Below are positions 47,523 through 59,134 of a stretch of DNA of 64,000 nt, one piece after another. Source of the DNA: Prorocentrum cordatum (lineage: Eukaryota; Sar; Dinophyceae; Prorocentrales; Prorocentraceae); contig CAUYUJ010018632.1 of NCBI GenBank assembly GCA_963575745.1, positions 48,501 through 112,500 of the forward strand, given 5' to 3'. Made by a program: the position numbers and the translations under genes. How positions within the stretch are numbered: the stretch's first letter is position 1; the number at the start of each line of letters is the position of its first letter. The notes under the pieces were generated by a model, which saw only the letters and a list, made by a program, of their open reading frames with translations, searched no databases and had not been told where the DNA came from.

Positions 47523-47620
47523 CATACATACATTCACACACATGCATACATACATGTGTATATATAGGTGCATGTGCATATTAATATGTGAATAGGTGTA
47601 TATATACACATATGTACATA
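47315..47620 (+). repeat. TA/GTAT compound array
   Basis: GTATATATAT runs, a (TA)n tract of about 50 bp at 47468-47518, then ACATACATAC and GTGTATATAT phrases. Confidence 0.95.
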
Positions 47621-47849
47621 AGCTGTATTCATTACTTGCCACGCGAATGTCGCCGAAAACCAAAAACATGGGAAACCAAAACGGATGGAAAAGGGGGAGT
47701 GAGAAGGATGGAGCAGGAAAAAAGTTGACAGGAAACACGTGGCAAAACCAGACGGGCAGATTGGGCAAGCAACTCCTAGCAGGCGGGACGGGAAGGCGGG
47801 CTCAGGCGGCCAGATCGAGCAGGCGGGGTGCTAAAGTGTGAATCCTGCG

Positions 47850-48055
47850 CTAGTCGCGAGGAAGTTTCAAGCGATAGCGCGATTCCCGATTGAATCGTGA
47901 GATAGACTAGCGCGAGAACGTGATTCCTGGGTGTCGAGAGCGCGAACTCCGAATAAATTGCAAGGGTTTCCCCGGCGCGAGCGCGATTCTTGCATAAATT
48001 GTGAGGGTCTCGCGCGAGGGCGCGCTTTTCGAATCTATTGTGAGGAAGTATCAAA
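47850..48055 (+). repeat. degenerate 40-50-bp tandem repeat
   Basis: GCGCGATTCTTGCATAAATT, GCGCGAACTCCGAATAAATT and GCGCGCTTTTCGAATCTATT are followed each time by GNGAGGG or GCAAGGG. Confidence 0.65.
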
Positions 48056-48173
48056 ACGAGAACCGTTGTCGTTGTAGTTGGGGGGACCAACGACCCAGTT
48101 TGAGCACGAAGACTTTCCCTGAGGAGCAACGGGGTGCGAGCCCCGAGAGGGGGCATTCAACTGAAAGAGCACA

Positions 48174-48572
48174 ATGTTTACTTGCAGGGGGGGATCAACA
48201 ATGATTATCCTACGACCATGGAAATTCAAGACGGGCGCTGGAGGCTTCCCATCGAATCCGGCCGCCCCGGGTGGGGGCTTACTTCGGGCCCTCGGGCCGC
48301 CCCTGGGGGGGGGGTACTTCGAGCCCTGGGGCCGTCGCAAGTCGATGCGTGCCTGGATCACGCCGTTCGGCGCCGCCTTTGCGCGGCGCCAACGTTGAAC
48401 GGGCAGTTTTTGCGGCGGCGACCGCGTGGCCAGGGCGTCTCGCTGCAGGGTTCGTTCGGCCGTCCGCGCCAGGGCGCCCGACTCCGCAAAAGAAAATGCC
48501 CTGGCACGCAAACGCCACCATTTTGCGTCGCCCTTGCGGCGACCCGCGCGACCGCGGTGGGTGCTCAAGGAG
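48174..48572 (+). pseudogene. uncharacterised frame with one internal TGA
   Basis: The plus frame from ATG 48174 reads TCRGGSTMIILRPWKFKT, then ALGPPLGGGYFEPWGRRKSM and AWITPFGAAFARRQR before a TGA. The same frame continues protein-like (RAPDSAKENALARKRHHF) to a TAG at 48572. Minus-strand frames over the same DNA are also open (48035-48610, with FHGRRIIIVDPPLQVNIVLF), so strand choice is uncertain. No family recognised. Confidence 0.3.
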
Positions 48573-49070
48573 TAGAGGGGTGCTGATACCTTAGGTTCGG
48601 CAAAGTGCAACCCAGCGGGCCTTCCACTTCGAGCTCCTCAATGCTCTTCGCAAGCCGCGCGGCGATCACACCAGATGAAGAACCAGCCTGCGTGGACCCC
48701 GGGAAGGGTGCAACGACCGAGTATAAGCGGGCTTCAGGGGCCGACGGCCCCCCACCGGCACAGGTCCAACCTGGGAGAAAATAAGCGGAAGCAGCGACGA
48801 AAGAGCGGGGCACCCACCGACATCGGAGGAACTCGAAACGTATAGGTCGGGAGCTCCCGCTCCGGGCTCAAACAAGCGGCGTCCAGATGTCTGGAATACG
48901 GGGCGCCAGAAATCCCAGCGCTTTCCCCCGGGGCCGGCTTCTCATCGATGGTGTTCTGTTGTTCGGTCCTAGCGCCCCGCGAGAATCCCCAGAAACCGAC
49001 AATGGTCCCAAACCTCTCGTCGTGATTTTTCCATGACGCGAGCATGTCTGGAAAGTCGGGGAGTATTGGC
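48565..49070 (-). pseudogene. uncharacterised minus-strand coding remnant in two frames
   Basis: Upstream part: LPDFPDMLASWKNHDERFGT, IVGFWGFSRGARTEQQNTI and ELPTYTFRVPPMSVGAPLF. Downstream part in another frame: SSSGVIAARLAKSIEELEVE then GPLGCTLPNLRYQHPSTP, ending at a stop near 48565. Both parts look like real protein, and an indel or an unseen intron around 48780 separates them. Could belong to a decayed retroelement, but no diagnostic motif is visible. Confidence 0.35.
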
Positions 49071-49169
49071 CTGGGCGGCTGCCCACCGCCGACGCCGATC
49101 CTGGCGCCTGGCCATGCATGCCTTGAGGTCCCCTAGGATGGCTAATTGGAGCGTCCGCTAACGAACGCA

Positions 49170-49460
49170 ACCGAAGCTGAGTTAACTAACTGGCGGAGTT
49201 CGCTAAGTAATTCTACAATTTTCGCGGTGGAAATGTGGCCTGAGTATAATGTATAAGAATAAAAATGCAAATGATTAAAAAATAATTCGTACATATCTGG
49301 TCTGATCGTCCTTTACTAACTAATATATTCCGATCCTCCCTCTGCGCCCGCCCCCCCCCCCGCTCGCGTCTCCTCGACGGGGGGGCGTTTCTTTCGAGCG
49401 CGAGCAGGGGGGCGCAGCTACCGATTATCACGGCGGCCCAGGCGCGACTCACTCTGTGAA
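49170..49460. other. spacer with AT-rich part and C run
   Basis: 49190-49330 is AT-rich (ATTAAAAAATAATTCG). 49349-49362 is a C-rich run. No gene supported on the plus strand. Confidence 0.35.
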
Positions 49461-49461
49461 G

Positions 49462-49741
49462 TTGTCGGTCGCCGCTGGCACGCGCGCGCGCCCCCTCGCC
49501 GCCCTGCTTCACGTGGCTCGCCGATCGCCTTGTCGACGCGCGCCCTGATTCACCGCTGGAGAAAGTCCGCGAGGCCATCGCGGTTACCCTGGGCGCACGC
49601 ACGACGGCATGCGAACCGCCACTTGCCGCCCAACTGCGGCGCCCGACGCAGGGGCCCGGCGCTCGCGGACTCGCCGCCGCAGACAGCTGGAATATTCTAA
49701 GCTTCGAATCGCGCTACAAACAACGTGGAGCCAAACATGGC
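49462..49741 (+). CDS. exon candidate, uncharacterised protein
   Basis: A plus frame with no early ATG, open from 49462 to a TGA at 49739-49741. It reads CFTWLADRLVDARPDSPLEK, VREAIAVTLGARTTACEPPL and AAADSWNILSFESRYKQRG, with mainly G/C third positions. Residue balance is among the best in the window. The stop overlaps the ATG of the next frame, so a frameshift or an ACAAC|GTGGAG donor could link them. Family unknown. Confidence 0.4.
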
Positions 49742-50294
49742 TGAGGCAGAAGGAGCGGCAGTGACGTCGCGACAGATGTGGAAAAACTCGAGGGGGAGGC
49801 GGGGGCCGAATTCCCCGCCTGCGCAGGAGGGCGGCGGGTGGGGGCGCGCAGAATCGGGGGGTGATTTGCTCTGTCTAGCGTCGCCGGGGCCATCGCAGGA
49901 TCCGCGCGAACGGCTGAAAGAAAAATCGGGACATCAGTTCGACGCTGAAACCCTAAGGCGTGAGCACGCTGCCGCGGCGCGCGTTGAAATGCGCGCCCGT
50001 GCATCCGAACTCTGTGCCCGTGTGAGTCCAACGCGTCTCGGGTTCAAGTCCGATCAATGCCGCCAGGCCCATCTCGCGCCGTTAATGAGCCTTCGGTCTC
50101 ATCGGGGACGCGCTCGGCCGCATGGCACCCGCAGCAAGACGCCGCGGGCTGAATTCGATCGACTGCCCGCGCAAGATGCCCCCCTTCAGGCTGCCAGTCC
50201 GCGGGCAGTGGTAACACTGAGACAGATGAAACGCCGCACTCTGGATCGCAGCATCCTCTGCGACGCTATGGTCGCACAGCTCGTTGGCAAGTAA
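49737..50294 (+). CDS. open frame, about 185 codons, uncharacterised
   Basis: ATG at 49737 (MAEAEGAAVTSRQMWKNSRG) to a TAA at 50292-50294. Contains a charged, helix-like part (FDAETLRREHAAAARVEMRA) and ends MKRRTLDRSILCDAMVAQLV. No repeats. Its 3' third overlaps minus-strand coding-like sequence at 50080-50294, so only one can be right there. Family unknown. Confidence 0.3.
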   Translation: MAEAEGAAVTSRQMWKNSRGRRGPNSPPAQEGGGWGRAESGGDLLCLASPGPSQDPRERLKEKSGHQFDAETLRREHAAAARVEMRARASELCARVSPTRLGFKSDQCRQAHLAPLMSLRSHRGRARPHGTRSKTPRAEFDRLPAQDAPLQAASPRAVVTLRQMKRRTLDRSILCDAMVAQLVGK

Positions 50295-51690
50295 TTGCGC
50301 AAGCGGGGTCATAAGTATGTCTGGTGACGGCAGCTTGGCCTGAAGGGCGGACAGACTCCATGTGCTTGGTGGTGTTCGTGGACCGCTTCTGGGCCCCGCC
50401 AGCTGACTTTCCCAGTTGCATCAGCCTGACAGAAAAATCTGCCCCATTCGATCTGCTGCCGCGCCAGAATTTGCAGCGCGCAGCCAATCTGCCCCCAAAC
50501 ATGGTCAACCAATAGGCTCGACATCGCAAGATTGATGGTGGCGATGCTGTCCAGCAAGCGTTGGATCAGATGCGCCTTCGCAGACCTGTCTGTCCGCCGC
50601 GGCGCCGCGCTGCACGCGCGCTCGCGTCGAGGGGCCTGCGCGGGGGCGGCGAGCAAAACGCAGCCACCTCGGGCAAGCAGCTTGCGCGCGAGCGATCGCT
50701 CGCAGCTGGGCGCCGCGCGCGAGCTCACTTGCCTGCGAAGGCGGGATGTCTCGCCGCTGCCCCAACCTGCTGCGGCGTCGCGCTGCGCCTCCAGCGGCCT
50801 CCTTCTTTCTCATCGAACAGCGGGAGCACGAACGCGTGCTTCCACCGCGCCCGGTCTCCGCGCAGTTGCACCGGTGCTGGTCGGCAGCCTAGGCCCCTCT
50901 TTGCCTTTTCGGCCCTGGAAACATCGGACTTCAACCGCCGCGCGCCGTCGTGGCGGGCAGCAAGGGGCCGGCGGCCATCGGGCGAAAACGCAATGCAATC
51001 GCGTCGGAAATGTCGCGTCGCGTGTTCGTGCGCATGGATGCCTTCATCAACCCAGCGATAGACATGCGTAGCCCTGTGTTCCTCCTGCGCTCTGGGCCAC
51101 CCCTGGCAGGTCCAAGCGAGCGACTTCGACGGTCTGATCACGGACCCACTGGCGCAGAGCGCTGTCTGCCCACGGACCAGCTGGAATCATCGAGGCCACT
51201 TGCGTTTCCGAAAGGCAACGCTGCGCGCGTTCCTTCCCCCGCTACTCCAAGTCGCTGGCGTCGTCAAATTTTCCGTGGAAGCGGATTTCGGCAGCTGAGC
51301 GACATGCCAATCCTTTCTTCTCGCGCCCTTGCCTCTTCCCCAACAGCGCCCCCCCGCGAACAACGGTCGGCCGCGAGCTGCCTCGAAGGAATCGCCTCCG
51401 GAGCGCCCTGGGTAGTTTGCCATCGACGTCTGCCCAAGCTGTCTCCTCGGCTAGCCGCGCTGCCCACTCCCTGGTGGCCCCCTGCGTGGGCTGCATGGGC
51501 GTCGTCCAAAAGCGACTGTGCTTGTCGGCATAAATGACAACGATGGAAGCCGCCGCCTCCGCAAGCTCACATCGAAAATCCCGGGCGGGCGGAATCGCGC
51601 ATTCGTGGGGCAGCGTTTCCCACTTGCTGTCAGGGCGGCCCAGTCGGCACTGCGCGCAGCTCGGGCAATAACGTGCGCCAGTACTTCAAA
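50080..51690 (-). pseudogene. large decayed minus-strand coding region with a Cys-rich head
   Basis: Starting near 51690, one minus frame reads ARYCPSCAQCRLGRPDSKWE, then HECAIPPARDFRCELAEA and IVVIYADKHSRFWTTPMQPT. The Cys/His spacing would suit a zinc-binding knuckle. It ends at a TAG near 51242. Further down, other minus frames carry the signal in turn: GPWADSALRQWVRDQTVEVA, TNTRRDISDAIALRFRPMAA, SLLVDHVWGQIGCALQILAR and LANELCDHSVAEDAAIQSAA, each ended by a stop. The pattern fits one long ancestral protein broken by several frameshifts. Mobile-element origin is plausible, but no catalytic motif is seen. Confidence 0.4.
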
Positions 51691-51744
51691 ACATACCCTG
51701 GCAAATCACCCCGATAGCAGCAGAAGGTGGCATGAGAGACCAAT

Positions 51745-52555
51745 CGGACCTGCAGGACATGTGGGACCATCGAGGCCTGCTAGACCATTTGGAGCTTTGA
51801 AAGAGTGGGACATGTGGGACCTGCGTGACCTGTGGGACCTGCGGGGCCTGCGGGACTTACGAGACCCGCGACTTGTCGGACCTCCGGGACAAACGAGCTC
51901 CGCGGGAGCTGTGGGACCTGCGGGGCCTCGACTTGTGGGACCTGCGGGCACACAGAGACCTGCGAGACCTGAGGGATTTGTGGGGTCTGTGGGAATTGCG
52001 GAACCTGTGGGGCGTGTGGGCCCTGTGAGACATGAGAAACCTGTGAGACCTGCAGGTGGGGCCTGTGGGGCCGTGGGACCTGTGCGACCTGCAAGACTTG
52101 CGAGACCCGTGGGACTTGCGGGACTGTTGGGACCCGACGGACCTGTGGGACCCGTGGGAGCTGTGTGGCCCGTGAGACCTGTGGGACATGTGAGACCTGT
52201 GGGACCAGTGGGGCCTGTGGGACTCGCTGGGCCTGCGGGAGATGTAAGACTTGGGGGGCGTGTAGGACATATGTGTTCTGTGGGATCAGTGGGGCCGCTG
52301 GGACTTGCGAGGCCTGCGACACTTCTTGGAACTGTGATGCCTGACGGGCCTGCAGGATCAACGAGACCTGCGAGACCTGCGGGGCCTGCGGGACCTCTAG
52401 GATTCATGGGACATGTGAGAACTATTTGATTTGTTGGACCACTTGGACGCGTGGGGCCTGCGAGACCTGCCAGAATTGCGGAGCCTGCGGCGCCTGCAAT
52501 ATGTTCGACCTGCGGGGCCTGTGGGATATGTGGGATATGCGGGACTTGTGAGACT
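51745..52555 (+). repeat. 9-bp minisatellite GGGACCTGY
   Basis: About 85 diverged units such as GTGGGACCTGCGAGACCTG. The 3-codon period yields Gly-Pro-X, collagen-like open frames on both strands (plus 51518-52429, minus 51706-52743), which is a property of the unit rather than evidence of a protein. Confidence 0.9.
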
Positions 52556-52746
52556 GGCGGAAGTTTCTCCTCTTTCTCCCCCCTCCTCGTCGCCCCTTCC
52601 CGCGGGCCCCCCCTCTTCCTTCGCGCGCAGCTGCCCGCCTCCGCCGCCTGAGTCACAGCGTAGATGGATTCGGCCCACCGCCCCAAGGACCGCGCAGGCG
52701 CCGCCGGCGCCGCGACTAGCCAGATCCCACATACATGTATCATGTA

Positions 52747-52822
52747 TCAAGCACGCAAGGCAAACTCCTGCAGCGACTCCAGGATCTCGCTGCCGCGCCC
52801 CCTGCAAGCTGTCTTGTTGGAT
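52747..52822 (-). CDS. possible last exon, minus strand
   Basis: After AAGACAGCTTGCAG, an AG|G acceptor, a short minus frame reads GRGSEILESLQEFALRA and stops at TGA. Helix-like and G/C-ended, but only about 25 codons. Could pair with 53140-53520. Confidence 0.35.
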
Positions 52823-53139
52823 CCGCAAAAATGCGCGCGCCCGCCCCCCCCCCGCGCCCCCCCGCAGTGGAGGCGCCGAGCAAGCGTGCAACGTTTCTTT
52901 TCGCAGTTGTTGGGGCCTTTTATTGGTGGCGGAGGTCTGCCCGAGCAGGCAAATTTCCGGGCGCGGAGCTCGCCCGCCAGCGCGCGCGCCACGTTCATAT
53001 GCGTTTTTTTGCCGTGCGTGTCCGACTTCTTGCCGACGGCACGCGCCAGCGCGGGACTCTCGCAGCGCCGCAGTCGCCCCCCTTTGCGCTGCGCGACGAC
53101 GCGTCGCCGAGCGGGACGAGCTGATGCATCCGGCCCGTG

Positions 53140-53520
53140 CGCGGCGGCACCATCTCCGTCGTCGGGCCTCCTCTCTTCCCCCCGCCCCCCCCTTCGCCTT
53201 CGTCGCCCCCCTCCTCGTCGGAAGCGGCGCCGCGGTCCTCCTCGCGCCGCGCGCTTGCTGCAAAGGGCGCAGGATGGCCCTTCGCGACCTCCCTCGCCGC
53301 GGCGGGCCTCTTGCGAGCGAGCGGCCCGCCGTCGCCCTGCCGCGCCTTCTTGAGCCCTTCCTCGAGGGTGGCCTTCGGGGCCTCCGGCCCCTTCTCCTCG
53401 CCACAGCGACCGCGCACGCGCGCCCGCTCCCCCGGGCCCGGCGCGCGCTCCTCGTCGCCCGCCGCGCTGCCTCGGCCCGCGCGTGCGCTCGTAGTCGATC
53501 GCGAAGATTTGCCGGGCTCG
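53140..53520 (-). CDS. exon candidate, charged disordered protein
   Basis: The minus frame reads GDEERAPGPGERARVRGRCG, EEKGPEAPKATLEEGLKKAR and EEDRGAASDEEGGDEGEGGG, using GAG, GAC, GCG and AAG codons. Lys/Glu/Ala-rich, probably disordered. The frame stays open from 54041 to 52995, but only this middle part has a clear coding look. The opposite strand is also open. Family unknown. Confidence 0.3.
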
Positions 53521-53579
53521 TTCGTCTCCTTGCAGGTTCTCGTTGTTCTCTTCCGGGCGGCCGCGGGGCGCGCGGCGGC

Positions 53580-53812
53580 GGCGGCCGGGGTGCCTGGCGA
53601 CGATGCGACGCTGATGGCGTCGCTGCAGCGCGCCCTCGACGTCCTGCTCGGGGGCCCCATGCCGCATGGAGCCTTCACGCCGCTGGCTTTGCACATCGAT
53701 GACAGGCTCGCCGCGGAGCTGCCCGAGGCAGGTGTGCTGGCAGCTCGTTTCGGCGACGTGTTCCTGCAAGGGGGCTTGGCGCTCTTGCCCCTGTCTGACC
53801 CCGACCTACCAA
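53580..53812 (+). CDS. exon candidate, compact globular segment
   Basis: The plus frame reads GDDATLMASLQRALDVLLGG, FTPLALHIDDRLAAELPEAG and VLAARFGDVFLQGGLALLPL, then SDPDL. First positions are purine-rich and third positions G/C-rich, favouring the plus strand here. Borders are not resolved; the frame is open from 53137 to 53955. Family unknown. Confidence 0.4.
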
Positions 53813-53947
53813 CCTCGCCGATATGCCTCACTGCGGGATGCATACGGTGGGGGCATTGGACAAGGCAAACTTCGATAAGGAATCCACGGTTTGGAAGCCA
53901 GTGGAACTCCAATCGTGGATTGGCCATAGATATCACCGCCGCCTTCA

Positions 53948-54640
53948 TCAGATAAGGAACCCTCCAGGGTCTGAAACCTCCTGGGCACGTTCCTGAACGG
54001 ACGCCCCCACCGTATTCGTGCAATCTACGGCCAACCTCCACTTGGAGAGAACGTTCGCCATGTCCTTCGACATCTGCGTCGCGTACAGAAAGGCGTCATC
54101 CCTGGGCATGCCGAGCTTCTTGATGACTGCAGCTTCTGATTGCGGTTCAGAAACCTCTCCTGCGTCAGTTGGCTGGCGCCGCCAAGTAATCCCATGTTGG
54201 TGGCGACCATAGCATCCAAGTCTGCTTGGCGGATTGTTGGTATGATTGGTGGACCAGATCATCCAAGAATGACTGGTGATTTGTGGTTTGACTGACGAGA
54301 AATTCTTTCTGGCAACACAAAATTCTCCACGCCCTCTGCTGCAGCCGTGTTTGTCGTGCGTTCGTCGGTAAACGTGTGGCTCTGAGGCTGTATTGTAGAC
54401 GACACAAGAAAGTACGAGATCCGCGCATGAATCTCCTTATACAAACACCGAGGCGAGACGATTGCAATCGAAGGTCCCGCTGCGCTCCCCCACCACCTTC
54501 GCATTTCCCCTCCCATGCAATATGGGTGATGGGCTGTATTGGCCCCCGAATTCGCCAATGCATTGGCGTAGTCGCGTCCGCGAATCAAGGACTGAAGCTT
54601 CTAGTCGCTAGTCAGCGAATCGCATTCCTAATTCGTGAAC
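53948..54640 (-). pseudogene. uncharacterised coding remnant, frame-broken
   Basis: From upstream on the minus strand: MIRGRDYANALANSGANTAH and CLYKEIHARISYFLVSSTIQ in one frame; then NMGLLGGASQLTQERFLNRN in a second; then SEAAVIKKLGMPRDDAFLYA, TQMSKDMANVLSKWRLAVDC and SVQERAQEVSDPGGFLI to a stop near 53948 in a third. Shifts lie near 54260 and 54150. The last part is strongly protein-like. Family unknown. Confidence 0.45.
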
Positions 54641-54794
54641 GTTGAACCCTCAAGGTGGGTCCACACGGCTAGCGGGCACGCTCGCCAGGATAAGGCGGGC
54701 ACCCGCCGGCCCCAGGGTTCCACGCCAGCGTGGCCGATGATCGGTGCAGTGGCAGGACGCAGCCAAGACAAGGACAATTCGGGGCTCAAGGCAC

Positions 54795-54965
54795 GGTGGT
54801 CAATTCAAACGGGTGTCAGCCAGAGCGCCTGATCTTGCAGAGTCCTGTATGGCCAGCACTGCGCTGACCTGGGTTTGGGCGCAGGGTCCTGCAAGGTCGT
54901 GTAAGATTTGCCAGATCCAGCAAGACTTGATTGACACGGGTGTGGACTGACACGGGTCAAATGAT
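54795..54965 (+). repeat. dispersed repeat R7 (copy 2)
   Basis: CCTGATCTTGCAGAGTCCTG, GGTTTGGGCGCAGGGTCCTG and ATTGACACGGGTGTGGACTG, related to 23095-23250. Confidence 0.6.
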
Positions 54966-55143
54966 GCCGGACAGTGCACTGCTGGTGCACCGGCGGCGCA
55001 GCGCATCGCTGGCGGTGCGGCGCGATGTACAAAAACTGAATGTATGTTCCCAGAGATCCGCTCGGATATTTTGCCTCAGCGATGGGCCCCCTCTTGTGGT
55101 GCCTCCGGCGACGAGGGTCCAAGATATCCGCGCGGCCAAAAAC

Positions 55144-55144
<1 letters not shown>

Positions 55145-55184
<40 letters not shown>
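55145..55184 (+). repeat. (TA)n tract
   Basis: Twenty perfect TA units, directly before an acceptor-like pyrimidine tract. Confidence 0.95.
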
Positions 55185-55187
<3 letters not shown>

Positions 55188-55204
55188 GCTTCTCTGTCTT
55201 CTAG

Positions 55205-55341
55205 ATGCTTGGGCCGTGGGTCGCGCTCTGCTGCGCGATTTTCTCCATCCCGGCGCGTTGAAGATGCACCGTCGACGCGCTGCAGTCCTCCGGGTGCATT
55301 TTGAGCAGGGGCCGACCGTCCCAGCATTCCTGGAGGCCTAG
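55205..55341 (+). CDS. possible last exon, uncharacterised
   Basis: CAGCTTCTCTGTCTTCTAG precedes 55205, a good pyrimidine tract with AG. The frame (two bases, then GCT) reads AWAVGRALLRDFLHPGALKM, then HRRRAAVLRVHFEQGPTVPA, FLEA and TAG at 55339-55341. The (TA)n tract would lie in the intron. The opposite strand is also open. Family unknown. Confidence 0.3.
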
Positions 55342-55344
55342 CAC

Positions 55345-55680
55345 GACATGCTCTCAGAACGAACAAATGTTCTCATGACGCGCACAACGTTCTTAGAACA
55401 GAATAAAGCCGACGTGTACAAACAAGACGGCCCTCAGTCAGAAATATTCCAAGAACACTTCGTACAAACCACAAACAGTTCTCAGCACATTCTTTGGCGG
55501 GCCTGCAACACGATAGACGAGCCTGGACTCTTCGCCGCTGCTTGAGCATCTGCCCTTATCCCCACCTGGGAGGCTCCCCCTCCCCCCAGATCCACGCACC
55601 ACTGGGACCTGCGCAAGGGCTCCCCCATGGGTCCGCCCACGCGCGGGCGGGCCGATGATCGGTGCAATGGCCAGCCCGTT
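55345..55680. other. unassigned spacer
   Basis: GTTCTCAGAAC-like phrases recur (55355-55480) and faintly resemble R9; nothing else recognised. Confidence 0.3.
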
Positions 55681-55880
55681 CCTGGGCAGAAAGCGGCCGG
55701 GAGGCGCGTCATTTGAGCGGCGTCGGCGCGCGCCAAGGGTCTTTCTACACCGCGTCGATCGCTCAACCTTGAACCGCTCGCGGCCCCCATCGTTCAAGCT
55801 TGCATTCAAGCGGCCCCCATCGCTCAACCTTGAACGCCTTCGCCGGCGTCGCCAGCGCGCCATCGCCGCATGAACCTGCC
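55680..55880 (-). repeat. dispersed repeat R6 (inverted copy)
   Basis: The minus strand matches 37755-37965: GGTTCAAGGTTGAGCGATCG and GGCGCGCGCCGACGCCGC. AAGCGGCCCCCATCG is duplicated inside. Confidence 0.65.
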
Positions 55881-56375
55881 TAGGCACACACGAGGCCGCG
55901 AGGGCCGCGAGGCCCTCCCGACCCAGGCGGGCCAGAGCCCACCAGGAGCCATCCCGCGGCGCGAGAGCCGCGCGAGGCACGGTGTCGGCTGCTCCTGCCC
56001 GGATCCCGCCGTAACACAGAGCACGACGGACAAGTCCTGGCAATTTCCGGCCTCTGGGGGCATTCGCCGGGCTCCGCGGACCGCGTGCGGGACAAAATCA
56101 GGACATCGCCTGTTTGGGCAGCTGTTCTTCTGGGCGCTGCAGGGCGTCCCCCACCCTTGTCCACTCATCGCTGTTGGCTTCAATAAGAAGTCTTAGGAAA
56201 ACGATCCCGCAGAAGGTAAGCATCAAGCAGGCGGCGTGGTGATATCGAAAATCTTGCTACACACGTGGCGAAAACGAAAACGTAACAACAACTGCTCCAG
56301 GAATTGAACACCTCGTAACCTCAGGTGGTATTTAGTTTTGGGTCCCACCCTGTTTCTCTCGGCGGGGAAAACTGT
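55880..56375. other. unassigned spacer
   Basis: Open frames on both strands without a preferred one; no repeat noticed. Confidence 0.3.
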
Positions 56376-56379
56376 CTGC

Positions 56380-56515
56380 CCCTCCTCCTTCTCCTCCTGA
56401 CACTCGTCGTCGTCCTCCTCCACCTCCTCCTCCTCCTCCTCCTCCTCTTCCTAGTCCTCCTCCTACTAGTCCTCCTCCTCCTCCTCCTCCTCCTCCTCCT
56501 GCTTCTCCTCCCAAG
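56380..56515 (-). repeat. (TCC)n array
   Basis: TCC with CGTCG and TAGTCC interruptions. Confidence 0.9.
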
Positions 56516-56518
56516 GCA

Positions 56519-58169
<1,651 letters not shown>

Positions 58170-58170
<1 letters not shown>

Positions 58171-58440
58171 GGCAGGAGTAGCGATCGTCGTCATCGACGT
58201 CGTCGTCGCCGTCATTGCAATGGTAGTCGTAATCGTCGTCGTTGTTGCGCGTCGGATGCCGTGGCTGAATGACTATTTCCCACTATAGCTTGGAGTCCAG
58301 TCTTTCAATAAGGTCGCCGAAAAACAACGAATCAGCCTCCAGTGTTGGGGGGGTTCTCTAAAGACCTCCTGAGGTCAGATCTTGAGCGCGCTTTTTTTTT
58401 GTTACACTATTCTTAGACCGTAGAAACTCGGCCCGAGTAG
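58170..58440. other. CGTCGT-rich spacer
   Basis: 58185-58250 carries GTCGTCGTC-type triplets; the remainder is unassigned. Confidence 0.4.
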
Positions 58441-58665
58441 ACGGCAGCGCGCTCAAGAGCTTGAGGCGGCGGCGCCGCCGCAGCCGCGAGCGACGGGGCC
58501 CACCGATGCTTTCAGGCGCCCCCGGGGTGGCCCGCACGTGCGGGTCGAACCCGAACGGCAGCGCGGGGACGTCCAGGAGCGAGCAGCGGGAGCTTCCGCC
58601 CATGTGGTTCGCCAGGGGGCAGGTCGCGATCGACCCCGAGCCGGTGACGACGCGGAGGGCCGCCT
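58440..58665 (-). CDS. orphan exon, uncharacterised protein
   Basis: On the minus strand, after ACGGCCGAG (AG|G acceptor), the frame reads ALRVVTGSGSIATCPLANHM, GGSSRCSLLDVPALPFGFDP and HVRATPGAPESIGGPRRS, with almost every third position G or C until about 58455, where bias is lost. About 70 residues look like part of a folded protein. The upstream GAC-rich tract (58670-58860) would be intronic or an acidic linker in another frame. Family unknown. Confidence 0.5.
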
Positions 58666-58669
58666 CGGC

Positions 58670-58860
58670 CGTCGTCGTCGTCATGGTCGTCTTCGCTATC
58701 GCCTTCGTCTTGACCGTCGTCGTCGTCGTGACCGTCTTCGTCGTCGTCGTCGCCTTCGTCTTTGTCGTTGCCCCGAGACTTGGTCGTCGTGATCTTGGTC
58801 GTCGTCGTCGTCGACGTCGCAGGCGTCGGCGTCATTGGCGGCGTCGTCGTTCTCCTCGCC
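58670..58860 (-). repeat. (GAC)n-rich tract
   Basis: GTCGTCGTC and CTTCGTC units on the plus strand; an Asp/Glu-rich frame on the minus strand results. Confidence 0.8.
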
Positions 58861-58869
58861 CTCCTCCTA

Positions 58870-59130
58870 CTAGGAACAGAAGAACCAGGATGATGAGGCA
58901 CAAAAATTGGATTCTTCGGCCTCGCGGCGTCACCGCCGTCCAGCTCTGCACGCCCGCTCGCGAAAGGTATCCCCTCTGCGTTCAAATCCCGATGCCACGT
59001 CCTGGTAACGTTCGCGCGCGGCCGTTTCTGGCCTCTGCACCTTCCCACCCTGTGGCCGCGCAGGGGGCCAGGGGAGAGAGGAGGAGCAGGAGAACGCCCA
59101 GCTCGCTTCCGAGGCCCCGAATCCAAAGAA
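58870..59130 (-). CDS. weak exon candidate, minus strand
   Basis: The minus frame reads EEARSSLDSGPRKRAGRSPA, then VTRTWHRDLNAEGIPFASGR and LDGGDAARPKNPIFVPHHPG. The composition is plausible, but the frame continues into Glu-rich TCC-array sequence upstream, so the borders are unknown. Family unknown. Confidence 0.25.
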
Positions 59131-59134
59131 GAGC

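Noticed and set aside
50036-50060. tRNA-like GGGTTCAAGTCC on the plus strand
   Set aside because: The flanking bases do not pair as a T stem, and it lies within an open frame.
51706-52743. Collagen-like gene
   Set aside because: Both strands give Gly-Pro-X with equal quality, and the 9-bp unit explains it fully. Kept as a repeat.
58540-58560. tRNA T-arm-like CGGGTTCGACCCG on the minus strand
   Set aside because: It sits inside a strongly coding-like segment (ALPFGFDPHV) and has no other tRNA arms.
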